A stretch of DNA of 64,000 nucleotides, taken from the NCBI RefSeq assembly GCF_014837155.1, contig NZ_JACYHA010000005.1, positions 186,001-250,000 on the forward strand, in the 5' to 3' direction. The position numbers were made by a program, and so were the translations under genes. Of the stretch, positions 27,790 to 36,453 are shown piece after piece. The notes under the pieces were generated by a model that saw only the letters and a program-made list of their open reading frames with translations, was not told the DNA's origin and made no database searches. Position 1 is the stretch's first letter. Each line of letters begins with the position of its first letter. Origin of the DNA: Litchfieldia stipae (lineage in GTDB: Bacteria; Bacillota; Bacilli; Bacillales; Bacillaceae_L).

Positions 27790-28719
27790 ATGAAGGTCGT
27801 ATCTAGTTTATCTGAATTAATAGGTGATACTCCACTTTTGAAATTAAGAAAACTAAACCCAGAAAATGGTGCGCAAGTCTACTTAAAATTAGAATTCTTT
27901 AACCCCAGTGGCAGTGTAAAAGATCGTGCTGCTTTTAATATGATTATTGAAGCTGAAAAAGCAGGATTATTAAAACCAGGCGCTACCATCATTGAGCCAA
28001 CAAGTGGAAATACAGGCATTGGTTTAGCCATGAATGCAGCAGCTAGAGGCTATAAGTCCATCTTAGTCATGCCAGATACAATGACAAAAGAGCGAATCAA
28101 TTTATTGAAAGCATATGGAGCTGATGTCGTATTAACTCCAGGAAACGAGAGAATGCCTGGTTCAATCCGTAAAGCAGAGGAATTAGCTGAACAAATCCCG
28201 AATAGCTTTATCCCCATGCAATTTGAAAATCATGCAAACCCAGATGCCCATCGTCATACCACTGCTCGAGAGATTATCGAAGCGATGGATATCATCGGAA
28301 AGCCACTATCAGCTTTTGTAGCAACAGCTGGAACCGGAGGTACGATTACTGGAACAGGTGAAGCCCTTAAGGAACATTATAATGACATCACTGTTCATGT
28401 CGTTGAGCCAGCAGGTTCACCCGTTTTATCAGGTGGTCAACCTGGAAGTCATAAGCTAGTTGGGACAAGCCCTGGATTTATCCCTGACATTTTAAATCAA
28501 AATGTATATGATGAAATTTTTAAAATTGAAGATGAGGACGCATATGGTATTACAAGACGATTAGCCATGGAAGAAGGTATATTAGTAGGTCCCTCCTCAG
28601 GAGCCGCTTGCTATGCTGCTATCCAAGTCGCAAAGCGTCTAACTCCAGATGATGTTGTCGTTTGCATTGCTTGTGACACAGGAGAACGATACCTCTCAAG
28701 TGACCTTTTTCAGTTCTAA
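27790..28719 (+). CDS. ytkP: Cysteine-synthase-family PLP enzyme YtkP
   Basis: 309 residues of fold type II PLP enzymes. The PLP lysine is Lys44 in NPSGSVKDRAAF. The substrate loop PTSGNTGIGLA and phosphate loop TAGTGGTITGTG are intact. It resembles O-acetylserine sulfhydrylase and should make cysteine from O-acetylserine or a related acceptor. In B. subtilis the main enzyme is CysK; YtkP is a paralogue of uncertain role. It is monocistronic and faces a ctaG-like gene across a repeat and a terminator. Confidence 0.9.
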   Translation: MKVVSSLSELIGDTPLLKLRKLNPENGAQVYLKLEFFNPSGSVKDRAAFNMIIEAEKAGLLKPGATIIEPTSGNTGIGLAMNAAARGYKSILVMPDTMTKERINLLKAYGADVVLTPGNERMPGSIRKAEELAEQIPNSFIPMQFENHANPDAHRHTTAREIIEAMDIIGKPLSAFVATAGTGGTITGTGEALKEHYNDITVHVVEPAGSPVLSGGQPGSHKLVGTSPGFIPDILNQNVYDEIFKIEDEDAYGITRRLAMEEGILVGPSSGAACYAAIQVAKRLTPDDVVVCIACDTGERYLSSDLFQF

Positions 28720-28737
28720 GTATTTGAACAACACCTA

Positions 28738-28817
28738 GCAGACAGAATACACGGAGACTGCCGTAGGATTTGTAGTCAAAGTGAGCCCCCACAGGACGAG
28801 GAGTATATTCTGGTTGC
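28738..28817. repeat. Dispersed palindromic repeat, degenerate copy
   Basis: Arms GCAGACAGAATA (28738-28749) and TATTCTGGTTGC (28806-28817) match at 10 of 12 positions. The arm resembles the GCAGACTGAATACAC arm of the copy at 47338. The interior shares GTGAGCC and GAGGA-type blocks with that copy. Like the others it lies between convergent genes. Confidence 0.65.
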
Positions 28818-28848
28818 GTCTTTAACGGTAACAATCTTTACGAAACAC

Positions 28849-28886
28849 AAAAAAGTAGTGATTCATTAAGAATCCACTACTTTTTT
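28849..28886. terminator. Convergent terminator ytkP / ctaG-like gene
   Basis: AAAAAAGTAGTG and CACTACTTTTTT form a 12-base stem with ATTC/GAAT inside. The right arm contains the last codons and stop (28877-28879) of the minus-strand gene. Confidence 0.85.
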
Positions 28887-29713
28887 ATTTTACCCTTACG
28901 TTTTAAATAAAGAGCAACTGAACCAAAAGTAATAGCTTGACTAAGTAAAAAGATGACTCCCCCTATCCTTTGCTCATGTAAAGGTGGATATGGTAACAAA
29001 TAATTAAAGAAGTCCTCAGGGATCGATTCAACCGATTGTCCTGGGGGCAAACACACCTCAAGAGATGATTTAATCAACTCTGGATCAATATAGATAGAAT
29101 ACAGAATCTCATTAGACATGATCAAAAACACACTAAACGGAATCATTAGCACAAGATTTGCAAAACAGTAAACAATTTTCTGTTTAATAGCCAATCGATC
29201 CAACTCTTTCAACTTCACAACAATCGGTGACCATAATAAAAGTGCCGCAACAAATAAGCACAATAAATATACATAATGAAGAATATAACTAACTCTCACA
29301 TAACTAAATACAACTGGTATATGATAGCCTATAAATAATAAGTGAAATACCGGAATTGTCAGTTTCGGATGGTGTATAATGAGTAGAATTTTTTTCACCT
29401 TAGGATAAGTGAATGCCCTTCTCAGAATCTCAGTCTTAAACCCTAATAGCAATAACGGTGCAGCAATTAATAGGATGATCACCATCTGGATCATATGCAC
29501 TCTAAAGACAATTCTTCCAAGTAGATTTAATGGACTACCTACTGCAAGAAAAATCAAAAACAACCCGCTTATAAACGCAATGCTCTTCCACATCGAATGC
29601 TTGCCAGACGTTGGTAAAAGGAATAAATAAAAGACTATTCCCAATAACACCATTAACAGGATTCCTGCGTTCCATTGAGTATGAAACGTAAAATTTCTCA
29701 ACAATTCAATCAT
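28877..29713 (-). CDS. CtaG-like cytochrome c oxidase assembly membrane protein
   Basis: 278 residues, about seven transmembrane helices, with conserved HMIQMVIILLIAAPLLLLG and a histidine-containing LLFIGYHIPVVF segment typical of caa3_CtaG proteins. CtaG delivers copper or assembles the CuB site of cytochrome caa3 oxidase. No cytochrome oxidase genes lie nearby, so this may be a paralogue rather than the main CtaG. The stop codon lies inside the stem of the downstream terminator. Confidence 0.85.
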   Translation of the reverse strand: MIELLRNFTFHTQWNAGILLMVLLGIVFYLFLLPTSGKHSMWKSIAFISGLFLIFLAVGSPLNLLGRIVFRVHMIQMVIILLIAAPLLLLGFKTEILRRAFTYPKVKKILLIIHHPKLTIPVFHLLFIGYHIPVVFSYVRVSYILHYVYLLCLFVAALLLWSPIVVKLKELDRLAIKQKIVYCFANLVLMIPFSVFLIMSNEILYSIYIDPELIKSSLEVCLPPGQSVESIPEDFFNYLLPYPPLHEQRIGGVIFLLSQAITFGSVALYLKRKGKIKK

Positions 29714-29800
29714 GATAGCATTCCCATTCCTTCGTTTTCTTTCTTTTATTGTAAATTGAATGGGGAGATTGCAATGTGATTTTAATCACTAAGAATTTAA

Positions 29801-30679
29801 TTACAAACGGTATCTAGATAGATACGCCAAAAATTCCAACTGTAGTGTATGTTCATATTTATAGACGGCATAGGTTGCTGCTTCTGGTAACTGGATCGAA
29901 TGACATACCACTTCCATCAATCGACCTTCTAACATCTCCCTTCTCACAACCGATTCTGGTAGAAATGACACGCCCAATCCTTCCGCAATAAAACGCTTTG
30001 TAATATGTGTTTGGGAAACCTTCATCATACGAGTACTTGGGTACTTCTGCTTAATTGTTGTCGTCAGCTCATCCCAATATCCAGGATGATTATGTGTCAA
30101 TACATAATTTCTGGTTAGTACCTCTTCCTCATCCAAAGGGGCTGCGGTTTCACTATCCATCCCATCATGTGAACAAACAAGAATTACCTGGTCTTTACTT
30201 AGTAGACGGCTAAAGGTTTTAGGATGATTTCCCTGCAAGCAAGACAATCCAATATCCACACTTTCGTCAAGAACAGCTTTTTCAATTTCTGCTGACTCTA
30301 CTATTTTCACAGATATCTCTACATGAGGATAGTCATTCAGATATCGCTTCAAAACATGGGGCAAAATGGTCTCAGCAATTAATGGAGAAATGGCAATGGA
30401 CAGTGTTTTCGTAAAACCTTGGTTCCTCCGATTCATTTCCTCTAAGCCTTTTTGGTAGCTATGAATTAAGTGTCTCGCATGCTTCAAGAATGTTCTTCCT
30501 TCTTCTGTGAGTTTAATTTTCTTTCCATCACGAAGAAATAAAGAAACACCTATCTCTTTCTCTAATTGCTTAATATGAAAAGTCACCGAGGGCTGTGAAA
30601 TATATAATAGCTCAGATGCCCGTCTGAAATTTTCCGTTTCCGCTGCAACCACAAATGTTTGTAGCCAGTTAAAATCCAT
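29801..30679 (-). CDS. citR: LysR-family regulator CitR
   Basis: 292 residues from ATG 30679, eight bases after AAGGTG. The LysR helix-turn-helix is at about 3-60 (FVVAAETENFRRASELLYIS, then PSVTFHIKQLEKEIGVSLF), followed by the two-lobed substrate-binding domain. It diverges from a CitA-type citrate synthase exactly as citR does in B. subtilis, where CitR represses citA. The 110-base intergenic stretch is very AT-rich and should hold both promoters and the CitR site; I could not single out one operator. Confidence 0.85.
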   Translation of the reverse strand: MDFNWLQTFVVAAETENFRRASELLYISQPSVTFHIKQLEKEIGVSLFLRDGKKIKLTEEGRTFLKHARHLIHSYQKGLEEMNRRNQGFTKTLSIAISPLIAETILPHVLKRYLNDYPHVEISVKIVESAEIEKAVLDESVDIGLSCLQGNHPKTFSRLLSKDQVILVCSHDGMDSETAAPLDEEEVLTRNYVLTHNHPGYWDELTTTIKQKYPSTRMMKVSQTHITKRFIAEGLGVSFLPESVVRREMLEGRLMEVVCHSIQLPEAATYAVYKYEHTLQLEFLAYLSRYRL

Positions 30680-30789
30680 GATGAACACACCTTATTAATA
30701 TTTTTAATTAAATTCTTTAAAAATCTTTAATTTTCTTTATTAATTATATTTTATAGAATGAAGTTAGAGAATGAAAGGGGGAAATGCAT

Positions 30790-31878
30790 ATGTTTTCTAA
30801 AGGATTAAAGGGAATTGTTGCGGCGGAAACAATGATTTCTCAGGTTGATGGAGAAAAGGGAGAATTATTATATCGAGGTTATGAAATTAAGAATTTAGTG
30901 AAGGGCCGATCGTTTGAGGAGATAAGCTACCTGTTATGGTATGGTGAGCTACCTACACCCGCACAACTAACAGCATTAAAGAATGAGCTGATCAAAAATC
31001 GTTACTTACATGACCATACATTTAATATACTTACTCAACTACCAGCTGAGATGGATTTAATGAGTGTCATTAGAACCTGTATTTCTTCAGAAGGATTGCA
31101 AACGTACGGCTGGAAGCCAACCATTGAACAAGCGATTCGATTAACATCAATGGTTCCTCTCATTATTAGCTACCGAACAAGGCTATTGCGCGGACAAGAA
31201 ATCGTATCTCCAAGCACAGAGCTTGGACATGTCGCAAATTATTTATATATGCTCGAAGGTAAACAACCAAGCGTGGCTCATTGTGACGCGCTAGAGATGT
31301 ATATGATTTTAACACTTGAACATGGAATGAATGCTTCTACCTTTACTGCAAGAGTCACGGCATCAACAGAGTCTGAAATGGTTTCAAGCATTACCTCTGC
31401 GATTGGAACGATGAAAGGTCCACTTCATGGTGGAGCTCCTGCTGGTGTACTCGCTTTACTTGAAGAGATCGATAAAAGTGAAGATTCCACATTAGAAACG
31501 ATTCGAAAGAAAATCATAAGAGGAGAACGTTTAATGGGCTTTGGGCATCGTGTATATAAAACAATTGACCCTAGATCGCAAGCATTAAAAACAAAGCTAA
31601 TGGACTTAGTTGGTGAGGATCGATGGCTAGATCTTGCAATTGAAGTAGAATACCTGTCTATTAAAGCACTAGAGGAATTAAAACCTGGTCGTGCATTATA
31701 TACAAATGTAGAATTCTATGCTGCTGCAATCATGAAGGCGATAAATTTCGATTCTGATTTATTCACACCAACCTTTACTGCAAGCCGCGTTGTCGGTTGG
31801 TCTGCACACGTATTAGAGCAAGCAGAAAACAATACCATTTTCCGACCAGAATCAATTTATATTGGGTCAAGACACTAA
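30790..31878 (+). CDS. citA: Citrate synthase, CitA type
   Basis: 362 residues from ATG 30790, eight bases after GGGGG; ATG 30784 is too close to it. Catalytic histidines are present in GPLHGGAP and GFGHRVYK. The position that normally holds the catalytic aspartate (NVDFY in CitZ-type enzymes) reads NVEFY, with Glu at about residue 308. I believe the minor B. subtilis enzyme CitA has the same change. It condenses oxaloacetate and acetyl-CoA. The divergent LysR gene identifies it as the minor citA rather than citZ, which sits with icd and mdh. Confidence 0.9.
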   Translation: MFSKGLKGIVAAETMISQVDGEKGELLYRGYEIKNLVKGRSFEEISYLLWYGELPTPAQLTALKNELIKNRYLHDHTFNILTQLPAEMDLMSVIRTCISSEGLQTYGWKPTIEQAIRLTSMVPLIISYRTRLLRGQEIVSPSTELGHVANYLYMLEGKQPSVAHCDALEMYMILTLEHGMNASTFTARVTASTESEMVSSITSAIGTMKGPLHGGAPAGVLALLEEIDKSEDSTLETIRKKIIRGERLMGFGHRVYKTIDPRSQALKTKLMDLVGEDRWLDLAIEVEYLSIKALEELKPGRALYTNVEFYAAAIMKAINFDSDLFTPTFTASRVVGWSAHVLEQAENNTIFRPESIYIGSRH

Positions 31879-31899
31879 ATACAGTTGCTGATACAAAAG

Positions 31900-31935
31900 A
31901 AAGGACAATTCATCTAGAAAACGAATTGTCCTTTT
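31900..31935. terminator. Convergent terminator citA / hmoA
   Basis: AAAGGACAATTC and GAATTGTCCTTT form a perfect 12-base stem with an 11-base loop and a T-run. Confidence 0.85.
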
Positions 31936-31959
31936 TACTATGATTATCATATGGGAATA

Positions 31960-32295
31960 TTATGCTTGAACTTCCTTAGTGCTTGGTCCTTTTGACGCCT
32001 TCACTTCGTATACGCCATGAGCTACACTAATAACATGCTCTGGCTTTGGTTGACCTTGTCTATTACGATGGCCTGCAATATGTTCAGGACTCTTCTCCCA
32101 TTGCTTCCAATGATCTTCAGATTCCCAACGTGTCATCACGATGACTTCTTCATCACCACGTCTTACTTTTTTAACTAAGACGCTTAGATCAATAAATCCT
32201 TCTGACTTCTCGATAATTCCTTCTTTTTGAAAACGATTAACGACGATATCTGATGTACCTTCTTTTACAGTGATAGTCTTTGTCTCAATAAACAT
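31960..32295 (-). CDS. hmoA: Heme-degrading monooxygenase, HmoA/IsdG family
   Basis: A 111-residue ferredoxin-like antibiotic biosynthesis monooxygenase fold. It has FIDLSVLVKK, the tryptophan-rich MTRWESEDHWKQWEKSPEH and a His that can bind heme. HmoA opens the porphyrin ring to release iron. A near-consensus Fur box lies 43 bases upstream of the start, so it should be expressed under iron starvation. It is the only iron gene in this stretch. Confidence 0.88.
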   Translation of the reverse strand: MFIETKTITVKEGTSDIVVNRFQKEGIIEKSEGFIDLSVLVKKVRRGDEEVIVMTRWESEDHWKQWEKSPEHIAGHRNRQGQPKPEHVISVAHGVYEVKASKGPSTKEVQA

Positions 32296-32337
32296 ATTCC
32301 AAACACACCCCTTTTCACTTCATATATTCATTCTATT

Positions 32338-32356
32338 GATAAAGATTATCATTGTC
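32338..32356. promoter_or_regulatory. Fur box upstream of hmoA
   Basis: The minus strand reads GACAATGATAATCTTTATC, 17 of 19 matches to the classic Fur box. Position and target gene agree with iron control. Confidence 0.8.
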
Positions 32357-32367
32357 AATGAATTCAA

Positions 32368-32916
32368 CTAATTATTTATTGATTTTCTTCTTGGAACCCC
32401 TGTGAAAATAAAACAGCACACACATGCTGTAATAGTCACAATGATACCAAACACAATTCCTACAGCTGCCATAAATGTATCGTCTCCAGGAAAATTCGGT
32501 GTTAATGTAAGAAGCCGGTATATACATAGGATGAGTAAAATAAGATAAAAACCACTACCAATAGTCCCCATAATCAGTCTTCCTTTCTCCGGTCCATAGT
32601 AGCAATGAAAAAGAACCAACCAGCAGTAAAGGCTAGTTAGGACACCAAGAAGCATAATAACAATATGAATATAAGGTAACAAAAAAAGCATCTGCATATA
32701 TAGAAGCCCCGATATACTCGTAAATAAGAAGAGATTACAGCCAAATAAGAGGAAGCCACTACGCCACGGATTTTCAAACAACGCCCATTTCTTTAATTTC
32801 TGTATCATCGGATTAGTAGGAGAAACCACCTTCATCATCATGTTCCTATTGAACATAATCAATATGATAACAGCTATTCCAATCACTCCAATCAATGTCA
32901 CTCCCAAATTGTTCAC
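32368..32916 (-). CDS. Multispan membrane protein of unknown function
   Basis: Up to 182 residues with about five transmembrane helices and a short basic tail (GVPRRKSINN). GTG 32916 directly follows the stop of the DUF4173 gene. TTG 32907, eight bases after AGGTAGG, is an equally good start. The family is not recognised. Its tight link to the PadR/HAAS/DUF4173 genes suggests it belongs to the same membrane system. Confidence 0.65.
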   Translation of the reverse strand: MNNLGVTLIGVIGIAVIILIMFNRNMMMKVVSPTNPMIQKLKKWALFENPWRSGFLLFGCNLFLFTSISGLLYMQMLFLLPYIHIVIMLLGVLTSLYCWLVLFHCYYGPEKGRLIMGTIGSGFYLILLILCIYRLLTLTPNFPGDDTFMAAVGIVFGIIVTITACVCCFIFTGVPRRKSINN

Positions 32917-34335
32917 CTACCTTTTCAGTAATGCTTGTCTTGCATTCTCTCTTGAAAGATTGTAGCTTTGCCACGCAATATCAGCGGATATAGCTTTGTC
33001 CTTCTCGCGCAAAAGCTGCTCTAACCCCGGAATATCAGGATGAGTCTTATGAAGTTCAACTATGTCAGGAACAGCCGAATACGAAAGGAAATCCAAATAC
33101 TCCACATCAATTTTCCCTGTCTGCTTATACCGTTCAATATTATTGCTCACTATCATTTTATCAAGGCCAATTATATTCAATCCCACGTAAAAAAGTAGAG
33201 TGAACATGAGGTAAAAATGGGAGAGCTTTAATTGAGTGGCCCAGACTTTAATTAAAGTAAAACTAAACACAATCGCTAAATAGATCATAAATGAGTGAGC
33301 AAAGAGCCGTGACATCGTAAATCCATAGGCTTGTTCATACATCATCAACCTGAAAAACGCAGAAGTGAGCATGACCCCGCTAAAAAAAATTAAACATGTG
33401 AGCAAAAACTTCACAAAAGGAAGATATTTTTTTTCCATAAACGTAACTGTCCCTATTAAAATCACATAGTTAATGATTGTGACAATCATTAATTCAAAAA
33501 ATCCACGTCTTGCATATTCTGAATAAGATAGACTAGGTTCAAGTGTACCGCTGAAAAAGTACTGGAACTGAACAATTGTAAATAATAAGTAAATGATGTT
33601 CATTAAGAGTAGGACAGTCGTTACAATAATCGTGTCCCAATTTCTAATTTCTCTCTTCCTTCTCTCAATCACAACTGTTTTTTTAGTTAACACCTTAAAG
33701 AAACAATAGAAGAAAGTAGTAAGTACCATGATTTTAATGATTGTAAAAACAAAATGCCCATCTACATCAAATAATGCAGTTGGAAATGAAAAAAGTAGGT
33801 CCGCAAATTTTTCATCAGCTATCAAAAGTAAAAATGTCACAATCACTAAGAGTGGAGTAGCTACCAACAACCCTATGAGGATTTTTTTACCTGTTTTAAA
33901 GGTTGACTCACCTATATTTCTTCTTAGTTTTCTTCCAGATAAACGTACTGAAATTTTAAAGCAATGCAGCATTTGATAAAGTTTTTTCCCTAATAAATCG
34001 AGAAATGAAAGAGAGTTCCATTCAATAGTAGCTTGGCTAGTAAGTAACACCGTGTGGCAATATACCAATATAGGGATAACAAGCAGATTAACTGTATTAA
34101 AAAACAAATTTGAATAGACAAAATAGGACAAGGTTAATGTACAAATAAAGAAAAATAACAACAGGCTTATTCTTTTATTTGTAAAAGGATACATTCGGTA
34201 TCGATAAAAAAACAACATATAAAAAAGTGCTGTCAGTATGAGATAAGAAATTCCAATCCTCTCTCTAAGTAAACAAACCTCTACAACTATTCCTAATACT
34301 AAACAACTTAAGATAAAACCCTTATTTTTCAACAT
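32917..34335 (-). CDS. DUF4173-type polytopic membrane protein
   Basis: 472 residues. About eleven hydrophobic helices fill residues 5-390. A C-terminal soluble piece follows (KIDVEYLDFLSYSAVPDIVE, then LEQLLREKDKAISADIAWQS). This is the DUF4173/DUF4153 architecture, of unknown function, often found near two-component or PadR genes in Bacillus. It abuts the small membrane protein gene downstream with no spacing, and lies 124 bases after the HAAS gene behind a hairpin. Confidence 0.75.
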   Translation of the reverse strand: MLKNKGFILSCLVLGIVVEVCLLRERIGISYLILTALFYMLFFYRYRMYPFTNKRISLLLFFFICTLTLSYFVYSNLFFNTVNLLVIPILVYCHTVLLTSQATIEWNSLSFLDLLGKKLYQMLHCFKISVRLSGRKLRRNIGESTFKTGKKILIGLLVATPLLVIVTFLLLIADEKFADLLFSFPTALFDVDGHFVFTIIKIMVLTTFFYCFFKVLTKKTVVIERRKREIRNWDTIIVTTVLLLMNIIYLLFTIVQFQYFFSGTLEPSLSYSEYARRGFFELMIVTIINYVILIGTVTFMEKKYLPFVKFLLTCLIFFSGVMLTSAFFRLMMYEQAYGFTMSRLFAHSFMIYLAIVFSFTLIKVWATQLKLSHFYLMFTLLFYVGLNIIGLDKMIVSNNIERYKQTGKIDVEYLDFLSYSAVPDIVELHKTHPDIPGLEQLLREKDKAISADIAWQSYNLSRENARQALLKR

Positions 34336-34414
34336 CGTTTTCCTCCTTACATAGTTATTCTAGGTATATGATTAAATTTTTTTTATTCACAAGAACTAAA
34401 ACTTATTGTGTTCT

Positions 34415-34459
34415 AAATTTCACTATCTACAAAGTAATTCTATGTAGGTAGTGAAATTT
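34415..34459 (-). terminator. Hairpin between the HAAS and DUF4173 genes
   Basis: AAATTTCACTATCTAC and GTAGGTAGTGAAATTT form a 16-base stem with one T-G wobble, touching the HAAS stop codon. The T-run after it on the minus strand is short, so it may act as a partial terminator or an mRNA stabiliser. Confidence 0.5.
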
Positions 34460-35104
34460 TTAAATAGACTTAACAGTCCCCCATCGAAAGCTAACATAAC
34501 TGATAGGGTATAGAACAATCGTACCGACTATACATGCAGCGATAAAAGCTGGTGATAGTAACGGATCGAACCATGAAGTTGGAACAATTCGAAAAAGCAC
34601 TAATACCATCAGAAATAAGTTAGGAAGCAATGAAATATAAAATGTACGAACCAATAGTTTCATTCCACCAAAACCGAATTCTTTCCCAATTTCATAGCCT
34701 AATAAAGCCCAAAAACCCATATATAACAGCATAATGATAATTGGGATACCAGTTAAGAAGCTCCATGTATGACTAATCATCGGGATTGGTAGTAAATGAT
34801 ACAAAACCGTTAAGATTATACCACCTATAAAAAACAAACTATTCATTAGGATAAATGTCCATTGAGTTTTTGTTGGAGTCACCTCAAGCTCTTGGTGATA
34901 TGTTCCTGCTACTTCTTTGGGAGTACCAAATTTAGTTTGCACCTCTTTAATCGCTGCTTGCTCGTCTAGACTCTGATTCAAGCAAAGCTCCTCAATCATC
35001 TCTGAAATATGCGAATCAATTTCTTGGAGAAGCTCCTCACAGTTTGGATGACTTTTCAACTCTTTTGATAAATCATTTATATAATCCTTTTTAGATTGAA
35101 TCAT
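34460..35104 (-). CDS. HAAS/DUF1700-type membrane protein
   Basis: 214 residues from ATG 35104. The cytoplasmic N-terminal helical domain (YINDLSKELKSHPNCEELLQ, later DEQAAIKEVQTKFGTPKEVA) is the HAAS module that typically follows PadR regulators. Four transmembrane helices follow. The start lies inside padR (14-base overlap), so translation is coupled. By analogy with other PadR-HAAS pairs it probably senses or signals at the membrane; no direct function is known. Confidence 0.8.
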   Translation of the reverse strand: MIQSKKDYINDLSKELKSHPNCEELLQEIDSHISEMIEELCLNQSLDEQAAIKEVQTKFGTPKEVAGTYHQELEVTPTKTQWTFILMNSLFFIGGIILTVLYHLLPIPMISHTWSFLTGIPIIIMLLYMGFWALLGYEIGKEFGFGGMKLLVRTFYISLLPNLFLMVLVLFRIVPTSWFDPLLSPAFIAACIVGTIVLYPISYVSFRWGTVKSI

Positions 35105-35441
35105 ATCCCTTTCTCCCAATCACTTTATCAATTACTGATACAAAGCTCTGCCATTCGTTTGTTTTCTTTTGGAGAATCTCTTTGCCACTCTCCGTTATTT
35201 TATAATATTTCCGCGCTGGACCTTTTTCCATTTCCAACCAATAAGCCTCGATATACTCCTGCTTCTCAAGCTTATGTAGAGCAGGATAGAGTGTACCTTC
35301 CTTTACTTGTAAAGCATGCCCGCTTCTTCTTTCCATTTCCTTTACGATTTCATATCCATACATATCTTTTTCAGTTAACAACTGTAAAAGAATTAATGAA
35401 GTACTTCCCTTTACTAATTCACGATCAAACATTTTTTCCAC
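35091..35441 (-). CDS. PadR-family transcriptional regulator
   Basis: 116 residues with the PadR winged helix: LILLQLLTEKDMYGYEIVKE, GTLYPALHKLEKQEYI and YYKITESGKE. PadR proteins repress nearby genes until a ligand binds. It is the first gene of the operon with the HAAS membrane protein and overlaps it by 14 bases, so it probably controls its own unit and perhaps the DUF4173 genes behind it. Confidence 0.9.
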   Translation of the reverse strand: MEKMFDRELVKGSTSLILLQLLTEKDMYGYEIVKEMERRSGHALQVKEGTLYPALHKLEKQEYIEAYWLEMEKGPARKYYKITESGKEILQKKTNEWQSFVSVIDKVIGRKGYDSI

Positions 35442-35588
35442 CTACCTAGAATAAAAAGGTATTACTTTTTTTTAATCTTAACGCTTTTAATTGGAAATGA
35501 CAACCTAGTCTTGGAGTTTTTACAAATTTAATATTGGTTTGTAATAGGGAATTCTATAAGTGTGGGCAAACAAAGGAGGACGCAAATC

Positions 35589-35795
35589 GTGCAGGTTAGT
35601 ACGTTTTTCATAAAAGATATTACTGGAGCAGAGCAAATACAAAACTTAGAAATGTTATTAACACAGTTAAATGGTGTCGAACGAGCTCTATTTGATACTG
35701 ATGATCATGAGATAAAAATTGAATATAATGATCAACTGATTGAACTAAAGAGTATTGTTGAGAACATCGAAGGACAGGGTTTTAAAATACAGTAA
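35589..35795 (+). CDS. HMA-fold small protein lacking the metal cysteines
   Basis: 68 residues from GTG 35589, nine bases after a full AAAGGAGG. The pattern VSTFFIKDITGAEQIQNLEM, then VERALFDTDDHEIKIEYN and IVENIEGQGFKI, matches the beta-alpha-beta-beta-alpha-beta order of heavy-metal-associated domains like CopZ. The MxCxxC copper loop is missing and there is no cysteine at all. It therefore cannot bind copper in the usual way. It may be a protein-interaction module. It stands alone between padR and clpP. Confidence 0.65.
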   Translation: MQVSTFFIKDITGAEQIQNLEMLLTQLNGVERALFDTDDHEIKIEYNDQLIELKSIVENIEGQGFKIQ

Positions 35796-35805
35796 TCGAA
35801 AAACG

Positions 35806-35832
35806 AGGCTGAGTTTAATATACTCAGCCTTT
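35806..35832. terminator. Convergent terminator, HMA-like gene / clpP paralogue
   Basis: AGGCTGAGT and ACTCAGCCT form a 9-base perfect stem with a 7-base loop, followed by TTTA. Confidence 0.75.
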
Positions 35833-35842
35833 ATTAATTTGG

Positions 35843-36424
35843 TTATTTTCTTTCAATCACTTCATCAATGATACCGTAAGCCTTCGCTTCCTCCGCACTT
35901 AAGAAGTAATCTCGTTCCGTATCTTTTGCAACACGTTCTATAGGTTGACCTGTACGTTCGGAAATAATCTGGTTAGTATGCTGTTTTAGCTTTAGTATTC
36001 TTCGTGCAGAAATTTCTATTTCTGTTGCTTGCCCTCTTGCTCCACCAAGAGGCTGATGTATCATAATTTCACTATTTGGTAATGCATAACGCTTTCCCTT
36101 TGTGCCTGCTAGTAATAGGAGTGCACCAAAGGAAGCAGCCATCCCTGTACAAATCGTTCGAATATCAGGCTGAATATATTGCATCGTATCAAAAATGGCA
36201 AAACCTGCAGTTGTAGAACCTCCAGGGCTGTTAATATAAACAGAAATATCCTTCTCTGGATCGTCTGCGGCTAGAAATAATAACTGAGCAACTACACTGT
36301 TTGCCATTTGATCATTTATTTCATCGCCAATCATAATAATTCGATCTTTCAGTAATCTTGAATAAATATCGTATGAACGCTCTCCATAATTGGATTGTTC
36401 AATCACATATGGAATTGTATTCAT
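35843..36424 (-). CDS. ClpP-family serine protease, second copy type
   Basis: 193 residues. The catalytic triad Ser98 (GMAASFG), His123 (MIHQPLGG) and Asp172 (TERDYF) is intact at the canonical positions. It differs from the usual Bacillus ClpP at well-conserved places, for example MAASFG instead of MAASMG and [10 protein letters not shown] in place of IMLGSAIDDN. This is probably a paralogue rather than the housekeeping ClpP, which normally sits elsewhere. GGGAGG precedes the ATG. It lies 29 bases behind a sigma factor gene on the same strand. Confidence 0.85.
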   Translation of the reverse strand: MNTIPYVIEQSNYGERSYDIYSRLLKDRIIMIGDEINDQMANSVVAQLLFLAADDPEKDISVYINSPGGSTTAGFAIFDTMQYIQPDIRTICTGMAASFGALLLLAGTKGKRYALPNSEIMIHQPLGGARGQATEIEISARRILKLKQHTNQIISERTGQPIERVAKDTERDYFLSAEEAKAYGIIDEVIERK

Positions 36425-36453
36425 TTCTTGTTCCTCCCATTCTTAATGAATCG

